64,000 nt of DNA. Origin: Tabrizicola aquatica. Lineage in GTDB: Bacteria > Pseudomonadota > Alphaproteobacteria > Rhodobacterales > Rhodobacteraceae. Position 1 is the stretch's first letter. Each line of letters opens with the position of its first letter. This document shows positions 6,675-16,134 of the stretch, piece by piece. A program made the translations under genes and the position numbers. The DNA is taken from NCBI RefSeq assembly GCF_002900975.1, contig NZ_PJON01000001.1, positions 1,426,001 through 1,490,000 on the forward strand, written 5' to 3'. Below the pieces are notes generated by a model. It had not been told where the DNA came from, did not search any database, and saw nothing but the letters and a program-made list of their open reading frames with translations.

Positions 6675-9576
6675 GCAGCTTCTCCCCTTCCGGGTCGTGG
6701 AACACGGGGTGGCAGACTTCGCAGATCACGTCGAGGCCTCGCAGGTGATCGACCAGACGCACCCTCTCGCCTTGTCGGGCGCGGCCGTCCTTCAGGAAGG
6801 CCAGGCCCAGCCAGGCATCGACGGTTGGCGACCAGCAGACCGAGGTCACATAGCCCTGATCCGTCTCGCGATGCACTTCGGTCCCCGGCACGAACAGATG
6901 CGCCCCCGCGCTGATCGGCGCGCTGGCCTTCAGGCCGACCAGCTGCTCCCGCTCTGGCCCCCAAAGGCCGGGCCGCGTCGCCGCCGCCTTGCCGATGCAG
7001 TCCTTCTTGGCCGAAACCATCTTCTCCATCCCGATATCATGCGCCGTCACCCGGCCATGAATCTCGGCATGCGTGATGAATCCCTTTTCGATCCGCAGGA
7101 CGTTCAGCGCCTCCATCCCGTAGGGGCCGCCGCCCATCGTCTCGGCCCGGGCGACCAGATCGCGGAACAATGCCTCGCCAAAGCGCGTCGGCACGGCCAG
7201 TTCATACCCCTCCTCGCCGCTGAACGAGATGCGGAACAGCCGCCCATCGACGCCCCCGATCCGCACGGGGGCGACCCCCATGAACGGCAGCTCCACAGGT
7301 TCTTCCAGGAAGGAATTCACCAGCGCCCGCGCCTTTGGCCCCGCGACGGCAAACTGCGCCCAGCTTTCGGTCACGCTGATGAACCGCACCTGCCAATCCG
7401 CACAGAACGCCTGATGCACAAAGTCCAGATGCCGCATCACCAGCCCCGCCGCGGCAGTGGTGGTGGTCATCAGGTAATGGTCATCCCCCAACCGGGCGCT
7501 GGTGCCGTCATCCAGCACCAGCCCATCCTCGCGCAGCATCAACCCATAGCGCACCCGGCCAACCGGCAAGGTGCTGAACGTATTCGTATAAACGAAGTCC
7601 AGGAACCGCCCCGCATCGCGCCCCTGAATGTCGATCTTCCCCAGGGTCGAGACATCGGCCACCCCCACCGCCTGCCGGACCATGTTCACTTCCCGGTCGC
7701 AGGCCTCACGCCAGGTCGTCTCGCCCGGCTTCGGGAAATAGCTGGGCCGATACCACAGCCCCGCCTCGATCATCGGCGCGCCCCGGTCGCGGCTGGCCTG
7801 GTCGCTGGTCAGGAACCGCTGGGGCGCAAACCCCTCGGCCCGGCCCCCCGCGCCCATCGCCGCGATCGACACCGGCACATAGGGCGGCCGGAAGGTCGTG
7901 ACCCCGGTTTCGGCAATCCCCCTGCCCGTCGCATCCGCCAGCACCGCCAAAGCCGCAACGTTGGAGTTCTTGCCCTGATCCGGCGCCATCCCTTGCGTCG
8001 TGTAGCGCTTCATGTGCTCGACGCTGCGGAAGCCCTCTTGCGCGGCCAACTTCACGTCGTTCGTCGTCACGTCATTGGCAAAGTCCAACCAAGCCCGGCC
8101 CTTGCCCTCGACCGCCCACAAAGCCCTGAGCCGATACGGCGCATCTTCCGCCTCGGGCAGCGGGACGGATACCTTTCGCCCCAAAGCCTCCACCGCCTGC
8201 ACCGCCGCCGCATGGCCCGTGACCAATGCACCGTGGGTGGACATGGAGCCATTGGCCGCCCCCACCGCCACCAGCCCTGGAACCGCGCCCTCCATCGGGA
8301 CAAAGGCCGCGAGATCCTCGTTCCAGCGCGGCCGCCCGTTCATGTGGCAGGTCAGGTGGATCGTCGGGTTCCAGCCGCCCGACATCGCCAGGCAATCGGT
8401 CTCGACCTCGAACGTCTCGCTGCCCTTGCGCACCGTGATCCCGCGCAGGCCCATTCGCCCGCGCGTGCCGATCACCTCGGCCCCGACATGGACCGGGCAA
8501 TCCTCGACGCTGAAGGCATCGGGGCGCGGGTCGATGATTGCCGCTACCTGGACGCCCGCTGCCATCAGATCGCGCGCCGTCGCCCGCGCCTGGTCGGTGT
8601 TGGCAAACAGCGTCACCCGCTGGCCGGGCACCACGCCATAGCGGTTGAGGTAGGTCCGCACCGCCGAGGCCATCATGATCCCGGGCCGGTCGTTGTTCTC
8701 GAACGCCACCGGCCGCTCCAGCGCGCCGCTGGCCAGCACCGCATGGGGCGCGACGATCCGCCAGAAACACTCCCTCGGCAGGTTCGGACGCGCGGGCTTG
8801 TGCAGACCCACCCGCTCCAAGGCACCATAGGTGCCGTGGTCATAGGCCCCGGTGACCGAGGTCCGCAGCATGATCCGCACGTTCGGCAGCGCCTGCAACT
8901 CGGCCACAACCGAAGCCACCCACTCGCCCGCAGGCACCCCCCCAATGGTCCCGCCATCCGAGAGCAAACGCCCGCCCAGCGCATGGCTTTCCTCGCACAG
9001 GATCACATCCGCGCCCGCGCGCCCCGCCGTCAAAGCCGCCATCAGGCCCGAGGGACCGGAGCCAATGACCAGCACGTCGCAGAAGGCAAAGGCCTTCTCG
9101 TAGGTCCCTTCGTCATGCTTGCCCGACAGACTGCCAAGCCCGGCCGCGCGGCGGATGATCGGCTCGTAGAGGCCTTCCCAGAAGGCGCGGGGCCACATGA
9201 ACGTCTTGTAGTAGAACCCCGCCGACAGAAACGGCGACAGGTAGTCGTTCACGGCCATCAAATCAAAGCGCAGCGACCCCAGCCGGTTCTGCGACTGCGT
9301 CACGAGGCCCTCGAACACCTCCTGCATCGTGGCGCGGACGTTCGGCGTCTGGTTCGTCGGCCCCACGACCTCGACCAGCGCATTCGGCTCCTCCGACCCA
9401 GCGGTCAGCACGCCCCGGGGCCGGTGATACTTGAACGACCGCCCTACCAGCCGCACACCGTTGGCCAGCAGCGCCGAGGCCAGCGTGTCGCCCTTGTACC
9501 CGGCGTAATCCTTCCCGTCGAAACGGAAACGCACCGGCTTCGTCCGGTCGATCAGCCCCTTGCCGTCGATCCTCAT
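6667..9576 (-). CDS. soxA: Sarcosine oxidase alpha subunit
   Basis: 969-residue alpha subunit. The N-terminal part is the 2Fe-2S-like fold typical of the family (RFRFDGKDYAGYKGDTLASALLANG), followed by a dinucleotide-binding motif VIGSGPSGLMAALTAGRAG at about residue 171 (NAD+ site), and a C-terminal aminomethyltransferase (GcvT-like) domain that binds tetrahydrofolate (ISFSGEEGYELAVP, IEKGFITHAEIHGRVTAHDIGM). It overlaps soxD by 4 bp (ATGA) and soxG by 8 bp. It converts the iminium intermediate to 5,10-methylene-THF, feeding C1 metabolism. Length and domain order are complete. Confidence 0.97.
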   Translation of the reverse strand: MRIDGKGLIDRTKPVRFRFDGKDYAGYKGDTLASALLANGVRLVGRSFKYHRPRGVLTAGSEEPNALVEVVGPTNQTPNVRATMQEVFEGLVTQSQNRLGSLRFDLMAVNDYLSPFLSAGFYYKTFMWPRAFWEGLYEPIIRRAAGLGSLSGKHDEGTYEKAFAFCDVLVIGSGPSGLMAALTAGRAGADVILCEESHALGGRLLSDGGTIGGVPAGEWVASVVAELQALPNVRIMLRTSVTGAYDHGTYGALERVGLHKPARPNLPRECFWRIVAPHAVLASGALERPVAFENNDRPGIMMASAVRTYLNRYGVVPGQRVTLFANTDQARATARDLMAAGVQVAAIIDPRPDAFSVEDCPVHVGAEVIGTRGRMGLRGITVRKGSETFEVETDCLAMSGGWNPTIHLTCHMNGRPRWNEDLAAFVPMEGAVPGLVAVGAANGSMSTHGALVTGHAAAVQAVEALGRKVSVPLPEAEDAPYRLRALWAVEGKGRAWLDFANDVTTNDVKLAAQEGFRSVEHMKRYTTQGMAPDQGKNSNVAALAVLADATGRGIAETGVTTFRPPYVPVSIAAMGAGGRAEGFAPQRFLTSDQASRDRGAPMIEAGLWYRPSYFPKPGETTWREACDREVNMVRQAVGVADVSTLGKIDIQGRDAGRFLDFVYTNTFSTLPVGRVRYGLMLREDGLVLDDGTSARLGDDHYLMTTTTAAAGLVMRHLDFVHQAFCADWQVRFISVTESWAQFAVAGPKARALVNSFLEEPVELPFMGVAPVRIGGVDGRLFRISFSGEEGYELAVPTRFGEALFRDLVARAETMGGGPYGMEALNVLRIEKGFITHAEIHGRVTAHDIGMEKMVSAKKDCIGKAAATRPGLWGPEREQLVGLKASAPISAGAHLFVPGTEVHRETDQGYVTSVCWSPTVDAWLGLAFLKDGRARQGERVRLVDHLRGLDVICEVCHPVFHDPEGEKLRA

Positions 9577-9836
9577 GCCTTGCGCCCCGCTACCATTTCG
9601 ACGCTGGAAATCTCATGCGTCACCGTGTTCCGCGTGACCAACAGCCACTGCGAACACCCCGCCTCGTGATACCAAAGATCCTTCGTCACCCCCGCCGGAT
9701 TGTCCCGAAGGTGCAGGTAGCTGTCCCACTCCGCCAAGGGCGCGCCCTCCGAGGGCCGGTGCAGATAATCCTCCGCCCCATAATAGTAGAACTCCCGCCG
9801 GTCCCGCTCACCGCAAAGGGGGCATGTCAGGCGCAT
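9573..9836 (-). CDS. soxD: Sarcosine oxidase delta subunit
   Basis: 87-residue zinc-binding delta subunit. The N-terminus MRLTCPLCGERDRREFYYYG supplies the first two zinc ligands (C-x2-C), and the motif LWYHEAGCSQWL supplies the later His/Cys pair. The frame runs upstream to 9986 but that part is the interspersed repeat, so the ATG at 9836 is the start. It sits between soxB (91 bp upstream) and soxA (4-bp ATGA overlap), the usual soxBDAG order. Confidence 0.95.
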   Translation of the reverse strand: MRLTCPLCGERDRREFYYYGAEDYLHRPSEGAPLAEWDSYLHLRDNPAGVTKDLWYHEAGCSQWLLVTRNTVTHEISSVEMVAGRKA

Positions 9837-9847
9837 CGGCCAACCCT

Positions 9848-9880
9848 CATTTTCTGTCCAAAAATATCCCCGCCGGAGGC
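9848..9880 (-). repeat. Dispersed repeat inside the sox operon, copy 3
   Basis: Minus-strand copy of the CCTCCGGCGGGGATATTT element with its full downstream tail TTTGGACAGAAAATGA. It fills much of the 91-bp gap between soxB and soxD, an unusual place because this repeat otherwise sits between transcription units. Confidence 0.85.
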
Positions 9881-9927
9881 TCCCGCAATCGGCGCTAGGC
9901 GCAGGTGGTCCGTCATCATGCGCCCCC

Positions 9928-11178
9928 TCAATGCAGGTTATGCTGCGACCCGGTGCCTTCTTCGTCCAGAAGATGCCCCGTCGCAAAACGGTCCAGCCGG
10001 AATTTGGCGGCGACCTCGTGCGGCTCGCCGGTCGCCATCAGATGCGCCATGCACCAGCCCGACGCAGGCACCGCCTTGAACCCGCCGTAGTTCCAGCCGC
10101 AGTCGATGAAGAGCCCGTCCACATGCGTCTTGTCGATGATGGGACTGCCATCCGGCGACATGTCCATGATCCCGCCCCAGGACCGCAGCACCTTTGCCCG
10201 CCCGATCATCGGCATCAGGGTCATGCCCGCTTCCATCACATGCTCGACCATCGGCAGGTTCCCCCGCGCGGCGTAACTCGCATAGAAATCCAGGTCCCCG
10301 CCGAACACCAACCCGCCCTTGTCCGACTGGCTGATGTAGAAGTGTCCCATCCCGAAACTGATCACATGGTTGATCACCGGCTTCAGCCCCTCGGTCACGA
10401 AGGCCTGCAACACATGGCTTTCAATCGGCAACCGCATCCCGGCCATCGCCGCGACCTGGGACGACCGCCCCGCCACCACGATCCCGACCTTCTTCGCCCG
10501 GATCGCCCCGCGAGTCGTCTGGACGCCCACGACCTTCCCGCCCTGGATGTCGATCCCGGTGACCTCGCAGTTCTGGATCAGGTCCACCCCGCGTTGGTCC
10601 GCCCCGCGCGCATAGCCCCAGGCCACCGCGTCATGCCGGGCGCTTCCTCCCCGGGGATGCAACAGCCCGCCATTGATCGGGAACCGCGTGTTGTCGAAAT
10701 CGAGATAGGGCAGATGCTCGCGCACCCCGTCGCGGTCCAGAAGGATCGCGTCGTCGCCCTGGTTGATCATCGCATTGCCGCGCCGCACGAAGGCATCGCG
10801 CTGGCCATCACTGTGGAAGAGGTTGATCAGCCCGCGCTGCGAATGCATCACGTTGTAGTTGAGGTCGGCCTCCAACCCCTCCCACAGCTTCATCGAATGG
10901 CTGTAGAACTCGCTGTTCCCCGGCAGGAAGTAGTTGGCCCGCACGATGGTCGTGTTCCGCCCGATGTTGCCAGACCCCAGATAGCCCTTCTCCAGCACCG
11001 CAACATTGGTGATCCCGTGGTTCTTCGCCAGATAATAGGCCGTGGACAGCCCATGCCCCCCACCACCGATGATCACCACATCGTAATCCGCCTTGGGCGA
11101 CGGATCGCGCCAGGCCGGCGTCCAGCCCTTGTTGCCGAACAGACCCTCGGTGATGACTTTCAGACCGGAATAGCGCAT
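9928..11178 (-). CDS. soxB: Sarcosine oxidase beta subunit
   Basis: 416-residue beta subunit with the FAD site and the covalently bound FMN. The Rossmann motif VVIIGGGGHGLSTAYYLA lies at about residues 34-51, and the covalent FMN histidine is in the conserved stretch GGSARHDAVAWGYARG (about residues 176-191). The C-terminal PDGSPIIDKTHVDGLFIDCGWNYGG is the usual flavoprotein end. First gene of soxBDAG. It removes the hydride from sarcosine, reduces oxygen to H2O2, and passes the imine to the alpha subunit. The glutamate dehydrogenase gene lies upstream on the same strand across a 181-bp gap with a hairpin. Confidence 0.97.
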   Translation of the reverse strand: MRYSGLKVITEGLFGNKGWTPAWRDPSPKADYDVVIIGGGGHGLSTAYYLAKNHGITNVAVLEKGYLGSGNIGRNTTIVRANYFLPGNSEFYSHSMKLWEGLEADLNYNVMHSQRGLINLFHSDGQRDAFVRRGNAMINQGDDAILLDRDGVREHLPYLDFDNTRFPINGGLLHPRGGSARHDAVAWGYARGADQRGVDLIQNCEVTGIDIQGGKVVGVQTTRGAIRAKKVGIVVAGRSSQVAAMAGMRLPIESHVLQAFVTEGLKPVINHVISFGMGHFYISQSDKGGLVFGGDLDFYASYAARGNLPMVEHVMEAGMTLMPMIGRAKVLRSWGGIMDMSPDGSPIIDKTHVDGLFIDCGWNYGGFKAVPASGWCMAHLMATGEPHEVAAKFRLDRFATGHLLDEEGTGSQHNLH

Positions 11179-11313
11179 GCGTCAGCGTCCCCCTGGCCAC
11201 CATAAGACCGGCAGCTGGGGGGATATTCAAGACGCCGCCGCGAAATCCTTGGCTGGCCGCGACATGATGTGTCGGAGACGGCGCTTTCCCCGATCACAGC
11301 CCTGACAACGGCA

Positions 11314-11351
11314 CGGGGGGCGACCCGATCCACAGCCGCCAACGCCCCCCG
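11314..11351 (-). terminator. Hairpin after glutamate dehydrogenase gene
   Basis: CGGGGGGCG at 11314-11322 pairs with CGCCCCCCG at 11343-11351, 9 bp beyond the stop codon of the dehydrogenase. The loop is long (20 nt) and there is no T-run, so termination is only probable. Confidence 0.4.
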
Positions 11352-11359
11352 GCACCGCC

Positions 11360-12793
11360 TTACAGCCCCTTGGACCGATAGGTCGCCGCCACCCGGCTGA
11401 TCGAGACGATATAGGCCGCAACCCGAAGGTCCTCGACCCCCTCGCGATTGTGCCAGACCTCGCGCATCGCCTGGTAGGCCGTGCGCATCGTGTCATCCAG
11501 ACCCGACCGCACCAGCGCAAGTTCGTCCGACCCGGTCAGGAACTTCTGCTTGAAGTCGGGCGACAGGGTCCATCCCAGGTGCTGGTCGGCCGAAAGACGC
11601 TCCAACTCTTCGACCAGCAGCCGTGACCGCGCTTCCTCGGCCCGCCGCTGCATCCGGCCAAAGCGGATGTGGCTCAGGTTCTTCACCCATTCGAAATAGC
11701 TGACCGTGACGCCGCCCGCGTTGGCATACATGTCGGGGATGATGACACAGCCTTTCTCGCGCAGGATCGCGTCGGCGCCAAAGGTGATCGGGCCATTCGC
11801 CGCCTCGATGATCAGCGGGGCCTTGATCCGCCCGGCATTGCCAAGGTGGATCACGCCTTCCAGTGCGGCCGGAATCAGGATGTCGCACGGCTCCTCCAGC
11901 ACAGCAGCGCCGTCGGGAACGTGGCGCGCGCCCGGATAGCCGGCCAGAAGCCCGCCATTCTTGGTCATCCACTGCCGAAGCGCCTCGATATCCAGCCCCT
12001 TCGGGTCCAGGACCGCCCCATCCCGCTCGATCACCGCGATGATCTTGCAGCCATCCTCCTCGCTCAGGAACTTCGCCGCGTGATAGCCCACGTTGCCCAG
12101 GCCCTGGACGATGACCCGCTTGCCTTCCAGCCCCTCGGCCAGCCCCGCCTTGGCCACATCCTCGGGATGCCGGAAGAACTCGCGCAGGGCGAACTGCACC
12201 CCGCGGCCGGTCGCCTCGACCCGCCCCTGGATGCCGCCGGCATGCGGAGGTTTCCCGGTCACGCAGGCCTTGGCGTTGATGTCCGTCGTGTTCATCCGCG
12301 CATACTGGTCGGCGATCCAGGCCATCTCACGCTCCCCCGTGCCCATGTCGGGGGCGGGGACGTTCTGCGCCGGATGGATCAGGTCGCGCTTGATCAACTC
12401 ATAGGCGAAACGGCGGGTGATCTGCTCCAGTTCGTGTTCGTCCCACTGACGCGGATCGATGCACAATCCGCCCTTCGATCCCCCGAACGGCGTTTCCACC
12501 AGCGCGCATTTATAGGTCATCAGCGCCGCCAGCGCCTCGACCTCATCCTGGTTGACCGACAGGGCATAGCGGATGCCGCCCTTCACGGGTTCCATATGTT
12601 CGGAATGGACGCTGCGATACCCGGTGAAGGTCTCGATCTTGCCGCGCAGCCGCACCCCGAAGCGCACCGTGTAGGTCGAGTTGCAGACCCGGATCTTCTG
12701 CTCCAGCCCCGGGCTAAGGTCCATAAGCCGGGCGGCGCGGTTGAACATCAGGTCGACGGATTCGCGGAAACTCGGCTCGGCGGCATGTTGCAT
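11360..12793 (-). CDS. Glu/Leu/Phe/Val dehydrogenase (probable glutamate dehydrogenase)
   Basis: 477 residues. Interconverts glutamate and 2-oxoglutarate plus ammonium in the cytoplasm. The substrate domain has HMEPVKGGIRYALSVNQDEVEALAALMTYKCALVETPFGGSKGG (catalytic lysines), and the nucleotide domain has VIVQGLGNVGYHAAKFL. The reading frame is open far upstream, but the ATG at 12793 is preceded by a textbook AAGGAGGG and gives the family N-terminus. It stands alone, upstream of the sox operon. NAD or NADP preference cannot be read reliably. A short palindrome lies in its upstream gap. Confidence 0.93.
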   Translation of the reverse strand: MQHAAEPSFRESVDLMFNRAARLMDLSPGLEQKIRVCNSTYTVRFGVRLRGKIETFTGYRSVHSEHMEPVKGGIRYALSVNQDEVEALAALMTYKCALVETPFGGSKGGLCIDPRQWDEHELEQITRRFAYELIKRDLIHPAQNVPAPDMGTGEREMAWIADQYARMNTTDINAKACVTGKPPHAGGIQGRVEATGRGVQFALREFFRHPEDVAKAGLAEGLEGKRVIVQGLGNVGYHAAKFLSEEDGCKIIAVIERDGAVLDPKGLDIEALRQWMTKNGGLLAGYPGARHVPDGAAVLEEPCDILIPAALEGVIHLGNAGRIKAPLIIEAANGPITFGADAILREKGCVIIPDMYANAGGVTVSYFEWVKNLSHIRFGRMQRRAEEARSRLLVEELERLSADQHLGWTLSPDFKQKFLTGSDELALVRSGLDDTMRTAYQAMREVWHNREGVEDLRVAAYIVSISRVAATYRSKGL

Positions 12794-13133
12794 GTGATCC
12801 CTCCTTGCAGACCGGACACGCGCGGTGCCCCGGAGCAGCCTATCGCACAATTGCCTTCTGTGAAGCCTGCACCTGGCTGCGTGTGACCGGCACTGACCTG
12901 GCCAATTGCCCGGCCGACAAGGCGAATCGTCCGATCCCGGGTCGGATCGCCTTTGCCCCGGATTTTGCGCTTTCGCTGAACAGACGCGCAGCACAGCGTG
13001 GAAATTGTTTCCAAAAACGCGCGATTTCCGGTTGTTCCAGAGTAAATGCCACACTTCTGCCAGAAGTTATGTCTTAATGGCTGCGGGAATCCCTGCCTTC
13101 CGGCGGGGTTAGTTTGCCATGTGGGAAGGTGTA
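12794..13133. other. Divergent control region between glutamate dehydrogenase and the tad-type genes
   Basis: 340 bp with no credible gene. It must hold promoters for both directions. The only clear structure is TGGAAATTGTTTCCA at 12999-13013; the stretch around 12930-12950 also has an imperfect CCGATCCCGGGTCGG dyad. Confidence 0.7.
12999..13013. promoter_or_regulatory. Palindrome TGGAAA-TTG-TTTCCA
   Basis: Six-base perfect arms around TTG, in an AT-richer patch about 206 bp upstream of the dehydrogenase start and 121 bp upstream of the tad-type gene. Candidate operator; no regulator is assigned. Confidence 0.4.
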
Positions 13134-14963
13134 ATGATGCCGAAACCGATTGCTCCGGGCTCTGCAACCCTGTCGACCCGCTTTGCCGCATCGCTGCGCG
13201 ATTTCCGCGACGACGAACGCGGCGCGATGGCGATCTTCATGATTACCGTGTTCTTCCTGATGCTGGTCTTCGGCGGCATCGCGGTCGACTACATGCGGTT
13301 CGAGATCCGGCGCGTCGCCCTGCAGCAGACCATGGACCGTGCCGCGCTGGCCGCCGCCAACCTGGAAAACACCCGCAACCCGCAGGACGTGGTCAACGAC
13401 TACTGGGCCAAGGCCAAGCTGGGCGAAGGCCTGGTCAAGGCCGAGTATTCCACCCCGGTCGTCACCGTTCTGGAGGGCCAGAACAACTCGTCCAAGCAGG
13501 TGTCGATCCGCGCGGATGTGCGGTCCTACAACTATTTCATGGGCATGGGCTTCATGCCGGTCGACTATCTGGAAGGCCCGGCGCTGACCAAGGCGGTCCA
13601 GGGTGCCAGCCAGGTCGAGGTCATGCTGGTCCTCGACATCACCGGCTCGATGGATTCGGCCCTGCCCAACGACACCAAGAAGAAGATCACCGGCCTGATC
13701 GAAGCCGCGACCCTGTTCGTGAACGAGGTGAAGGATAACGACGACCTGAACCAGGTCTCGATCGGGATCGTCCCCTACAACACCCAGGTCAACCTCGGCC
13801 CGGCCCTGCGCGCCAAATTCGCCGCCACCAACATCCCCACCGTCGCCGGCATTGCCAACGCCGGCGTGACGAACGTGAACTGCCTTGAGGTGCCGACCAC
13901 CACCACCTTCTTCCAGCAGACCGCGATCCCGACGGACCTTCCCTTGCCGATGTCGGTCCATGCCGACCTGGAAGGCGGCACTTCGACGGGTAGCACATCC
14001 TACTATGTCGCCTGGAACAACACCGGCAGCGCCGTCCTGACGAACTGGACCACGGTGGGTGGCCAAAGCAACTACATGTGCCCGGCCAACGCCTATTCCG
14101 AAGTGCTTCTGCCGACGATGGACAAGACGGCGATGCTGGACAAGATCAACAGCCTGCGGCCCGGCGGTCGGACGTCGATCATGATGGGGATGCGCTGGGG
14201 CGTGGCCCTTCTGGATGAAACCGCCCGTCCGATCTACAGCGACCTGCGGGCGGGTGAATCCTCCATGGTCGGCCGCCCGGCCAACAACACCGACGCGGAG
14301 ACCCGCAAGATCATCGTGCTGATGACCGACGGCGCGCACGTCGCCACCAGCTATGTGCGCGAACCCTACAAGACCGGCATCTCGCCGATCTACCGCAGCG
14401 ATGTCGACAACAACTTCTCGATCTTCCACGATCGTGCCGGCACCCCCCTGGACTACTGGGTTCCGCACCTGTGCACCGGCAGCCATGCCTGCACCGCCGG
14501 ATGGCGCGCGCAGCCCTGGTCCAACTCCAGCAACAGCGGCACCTTCCGCCAGTTGGACTGGAGCGAGGTCTGGCAGTCCGTGCGCATCACCTGGGTGGCG
14601 CGCCAGCTTTACGGTCGCTCGAACTATAACGGCACCGGCGTAAGCACGATCTACAACAACCAGATGCTGGCGTTCAAAGGCGACGACAGCAGCAACGCCA
14701 CCGCTTATGTGCCGGTAGCGACCATGAACTCTCTGCTGCAAACCAACTGCGCGGCCGCCAAGGCCACGGGGATGGAAGTCTACGGCATCGCTTTCGGTGC
14801 CGGATCCAGCGGGGAAACCCAGATCCGCGGCTGCGCTTCGGCCAAGGGCAGCGATCCCAGCGACAAGACCGGCTACTACTTCCAGCCGCAGACCAGCGCC
14901 GAACTGGCAACGGTGTTCCGCGACATCGCCTCGCAGATCTCGAAGCTGAGGCTGACGCAATGA
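13134..14963 (+). CDS. TadG-like pilus-associated protein with von Willebrand factor A domain
   Basis: 609 residues. The N-terminal TadG-type segment (residues about 25-55) has RDDERGAMAIFM followed by one membrane helix, which is the pseudopilin-like signal. The von Willebrand A domain begins near residue 161 with the metal-site motif DITGSM (168-173) and contains IVLMTDGAH. The ATG at 13134 has an upstream AAGG; an in-frame ATG at 13119 is less well placed. It begins an operon with two TadE-type genes and a lipoprotein. Such proteins are exported or anchored by the Tad/Flp system and are probably surface adhesion factors; the secretion ATPase and pilin genes are not in this window. Confidence 0.88.
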   Translation: MMPKPIAPGSATLSTRFAASLRDFRDDERGAMAIFMITVFFLMLVFGGIAVDYMRFEIRRVALQQTMDRAALAAANLENTRNPQDVVNDYWAKAKLGEGLVKAEYSTPVVTVLEGQNNSSKQVSIRADVRSYNYFMGMGFMPVDYLEGPALTKAVQGASQVEVMLVLDITGSMDSALPNDTKKKITGLIEAATLFVNEVKDNDDLNQVSIGIVPYNTQVNLGPALRAKFAATNIPTVAGIANAGVTNVNCLEVPTTTTFFQQTAIPTDLPLPMSVHADLEGGTSTGSTSYYVAWNNTGSAVLTNWTTVGGQSNYMCPANAYSEVLLPTMDKTAMLDKINSLRPGGRTSIMMGMRWGVALLDETARPIYSDLRAGESSMVGRPANNTDAETRKIIVLMTDGAHVATSYVREPYKTGISPIYRSDVDNNFSIFHDRAGTPLDYWVPHLCTGSHACTAGWRAQPWSNSSNSGTFRQLDWSEVWQSVRITWVARQLYGRSNYNGTGVSTIYNNQMLAFKGDDSSNATAYVPVATMNSLLQTNCAAAKATGMEVYGIAFGAGSSGETQIRGCASAKGSDPSDKTGYYFQPQTSAELATVFRDIASQISKLRLTQ

Positions 14964-15523
14964 TCCGCCTGCCGCAGTCCTTCCGCCGCTTCCTGTCGAA
15001 CGAGGACGGCAACCCGACGATGGAGTTCGTGCTGACCTTCCCGGTGGTCATCGTGATCTTCTGCGCCGCGTTCGAAAGCAGCTTCTACATGATCAAGAGC
15101 GTCAGCCTTGAGCGCAGCCTTGACCTTGTGATCCGCGACCTGCGCCTTGGCACGCTGGGGTCGATCTCGCACAACCAGCTCAAGGCCCAGATCTGCAGCC
15201 GCGCTGCCGTCCTGGGCGAGCCGGCGGATTGCGTCGAACGGATGCGGATCGAGTTGCAGCCGATCGACACGGCCAGCTTCGCAATGCCCACCGTCCCCAA
15301 CGCCTGTGTCGACCGGCGGCAACCGATCGACCCCGCGGTCGAACCCAGCACCGACGAATATGCCTTGGGCGACGGCAACCAGATCATGCTGATGCGGGTG
15401 TGCTTTCAGTCCGAGCCGATGTTCCGAACCACCGTCTTTGGTGCCCGGATGAACCGCACCGGGGCGGATGGCAACTACTCGCTGATCTCGACCTCGACCT
15501 TCGTGAACGAACCCAGGACCTGA
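14960..15523 (+). CDS. TadE-like pseudopilin
   Basis: 187 residues. A short basic head is followed by FLSNEDGNPTMEFVLTFPVVIVIFCAAFESSFYM: the TadE pattern of a Glu at position 5 after the cleavage region and one membrane helix. The rest is an extracytoplasmic domain with several cysteines. It overlaps the preceding gene by ATGA. TadE and TadF minor pseudopilins are processed by prepilin peptidase and needed for Flp pilus assembly. Confidence 0.85.
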   Translation: MIRLPQSFRRFLSNEDGNPTMEFVLTFPVVIVIFCAAFESSFYMIKSVSLERSLDLVIRDLRLGTLGSISHNQLKAQICSRAAVLGEPADCVERMRIELQPIDTASFAMPTVPNACVDRRQPIDPAVEPSTDEYALGDGNQIMLMRVCFQSEPMFRTTVFGARMNRTGADGNYSLISTSTFVNEPRT

Positions 15524-15532
15524 GGACGCAGG

Positions 15533-16120
15533 ATGATCCGGACCAGTTTCAAACGCTTTCTTCGGAACGAACGCGGTAGCGTGCTGCTGGAATTCCTGCT
15601 GTTCTTCCCGTTCCTGATCTGGACGATGATCGCCGTCGTGGTGTTCTGGGACGTGTTTCGCACGATCAATACCGCGCAAAAGGCGGCCTATTCCGTTTCG
15701 GACCTGATCTCGCGGCAAGAGGACAACCTGTCGACTTCTTTCGTGGATGGCATGCAGGATGTGTTCGACTATCTGACATTGAACACCGCGCAGAACAGCC
15801 GGATGCGGATCACCAGCCTGTATTATGATGCGGACGACGACGAATACCGGCTGATCTTCTCAGTCTCGCCTGGCAACAGACTGACGCCGTACGTCGAGAC
15901 GGATCTTGAGTCCCTCCGGGACCGGATTCCAATCATGAACGACAACGACTCGGTCGTCGTCGTCGAGACGCTGGTTGACTATATGCCGCCGTTCGACACC
16001 GGGCTTTTCAACCTTTCCGATGCCCTGGGATCAAGCGTATTCGACGAGTTTGTGGTGACCCCACCGCGCTTCCGCACGGCGATCTGCCTGCAGGCGGCGG
16101 GCTGTCCGGTCGGGATCTGA
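15533..16120 (+). CDS. TadE/TadF-like pseudopilin
   Basis: 195 residues. N-terminus FLRNERGSVLLEFLLFFPFLIWTMIAVVVFW is the TadE-type signal with the conserved Glu in LLEF and one membrane helix, followed by a periplasmic/extracellular domain rich in Asp. Two cysteines near the end (ICLQAAGCPVGI) may form a disulphide. It follows the previous TadE gene by 9 bp and is likely a partner in the same pseudopilin complex. Confidence 0.85.
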   Translation: MIRTSFKRFLRNERGSVLLEFLLFFPFLIWTMIAVVVFWDVFRTINTAQKAAYSVSDLISRQEDNLSTSFVDGMQDVFDYLTLNTAQNSRMRITSLYYDADDDEYRLIFSVSPGNRLTPYVETDLESLRDRIPIMNDNDSVVVVETLVDYMPPFDTGLFNLSDALGSSVFDEFVVTPPRFRTAICLQAAGCPVGI

Positions 16121-16134
16121 CCGGACCTGATGCC

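Noticed and set aside
6541-9669. A 1042-codon open frame on the plus strand opposite soxA
   Set aside because: It lies fully antisense to a conserved enzyme. The high GC content and codon bias of soxA open the opposite frame; its product is low-complexity (Arg/His/Pro-rich) and has no ribosome site.
13074-14960. A 628-codon minus-strand frame opposite the TadG-like gene
   Set aside because: Shadow; the plus-strand gene has the MIDAS motif and the expected N-terminus.
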